Positions 63,738-64,000 of a stretch of DNA of 64,000 nucleotides are shown here, in pieces. Under the pieces are notes generated by a model. It was not told where the DNA came from, ran no database searches, and worked only from the letters and a program-made list of their open reading frames with translations. Within the stretch, counting starts at the first letter, position 1, and every line of letters starts with the position of its first letter. A program made the translations under genes and the position numbers. Where the stretch lies: assembly GCF_023546765.1 (NCBI RefSeq), contig NZ_CP097484.1, positions 4,409,501 through 4,473,500 of the forward strand, read 5' to 3'. The DNA comes from Methylobacterium tardum. GTDB taxonomy: Bacteria; Pseudomonadota; Alphaproteobacteria; Rhizobiales; Beijerinckiaceae.

Positions 63738-64000
63738 GAAGGCCTCCGGAAACCGGAACACCCCCGTCAGGTGCCGCCGCCACCACGCGGTCAGCGCCAC
63801 CTCGGCAACCACCGCGCCGTCATGGGCGTGGATCATCGCGCCGTCGCCGGTGGCGATGGCGCAGTGCCGGGCCGGCAGGTGACGGCGGAACGCGAAGAGC
63901 AGCACGTCGCCCGCGCGCGGCGCGCAGGCCGCGGGCGCATCCGGCACCGGCACGAGATGGCGGGCCGCCGCCGCGGCGAGCGGGTCGGCGCCGGGGGCGG
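63702..64000 (-). CDS. GTA gp14-like NlpC/P60 peptidase, C-terminal part (runs off window)
   Basis: The C-terminal 98 residues of an NlpC/P60-type cell wall peptidase like RcGTA orfg14. The visible part has AARHLVPVP, RAGDVLLFAFRRHLPARHCAIAT (a likely catalytic His region) and MIHAHDGAVVAEVALTAWWRRHLTGVFRFPE. The catalytic Cys lies beyond the window. After FPE the protein continues AFSGRCGDAEFDL, beyond the usual family end, and this tail is encoded inside the antitoxin gene on the other strand. The enzyme probably opens peptidoglycan during particle entry. Confidence 0.85.
   Translation of the reverse strand, partial: APGADPLAAAAARHLVPVPDAPAACAPRAGDVLLFAFRRHLPARHCAIATGDGAMIHAHDGAVVAEVALTAWWRRHLTGVFRFPEAFSGRCGDAEFDL

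Overview
The window is a 64-kb piece of a high-GC alphaproteobacterial chromosome. It most resembles Methylobacterium or a close relative in the Hyphomicrobiales (Rhizobiales). The pointers are an NAD-dependent formate dehydrogenase operon (fdsGBAD), a phosphoribulokinase cluster without RuBisCO, the feuP-feuQ then ccmIEFH (cycHJKL) gene order known from rhizobia, a gene-transfer-agent-like tail cluster, and the dispersed intergenic repeats common in this order. The species is inferred from gene content only. No rRNA, tRNA, CRISPR array or transposase was seen.

Layout. 1-5000: grpE, a secreted phospholipase A2-like gene, an Omp25/31-type porin, a small secreted/membrane gene pair, and a DUF6502-DUF5666 pair behind a palindrome-rich divergent promoter. 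5000-11000: ada, an AlgX/AlgJ-like SGNH protein, a YebC-family regulator, an SDR and a Tat-exported metallo-hydrolase. 10520-16458: a shortened cbb cluster (cbbF-cbbP-rpe-cbbY) divergent from a CbbR/QscR-like LysR regulator that is followed by a ferredoxin reductase-type flavoprotein. 16461-22230: transport and detoxification genes (MFS, a family 3 binding protein, LysR, two GSTs, a PNPOx-like flavoprotein). 22399-26937: a signalling group made of a single-domain response regulator, an AI-2E-type permease with a long cytoplasmic tail, and a LOV blue-light hybrid kinase. 26959-36717: a ydiJ-type D-2-hydroxyglutarate dehydrogenase with a coupled ketopantoate reductase-like gene, RNase R, DUF983, NUDIX, MFS and ribosomal protein L33.

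36855-45241: LysR, an oxalate/formate-type MFS transporter and fdsDABG, which form a formate-use block. 45242-55258: a GST, ccmHFEI, and a FeuQ/FeuP-like two-component system with a PepSY protein in the position of FeuN. The kinase and regulator genes are separated by a PrpF-like isomerase gene and a small DUF2335 cassette. 55457-64000: an RcGTA/prophage-like module with gp14 and gp15 tail genes, a DUF2793 protein, an endolysin, a holin-like protein and two small membrane proteins. A toxin-first type II toxin-antitoxin pair lies between gp14 and gp15 on the opposite strand.

A feature of the whole window is a set of about eight apparent one- or two-base indels, mostly in G/C runs. Each splits an otherwise well-conserved reading frame (phospholipase, DUF6502, DUF5666, FBPase, ketopantoate reductase-like, GST, FeuQ, phage membrane protein). 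They look more like uncorrected assembly errors than gene decay, but this cannot be decided from the sequence alone.
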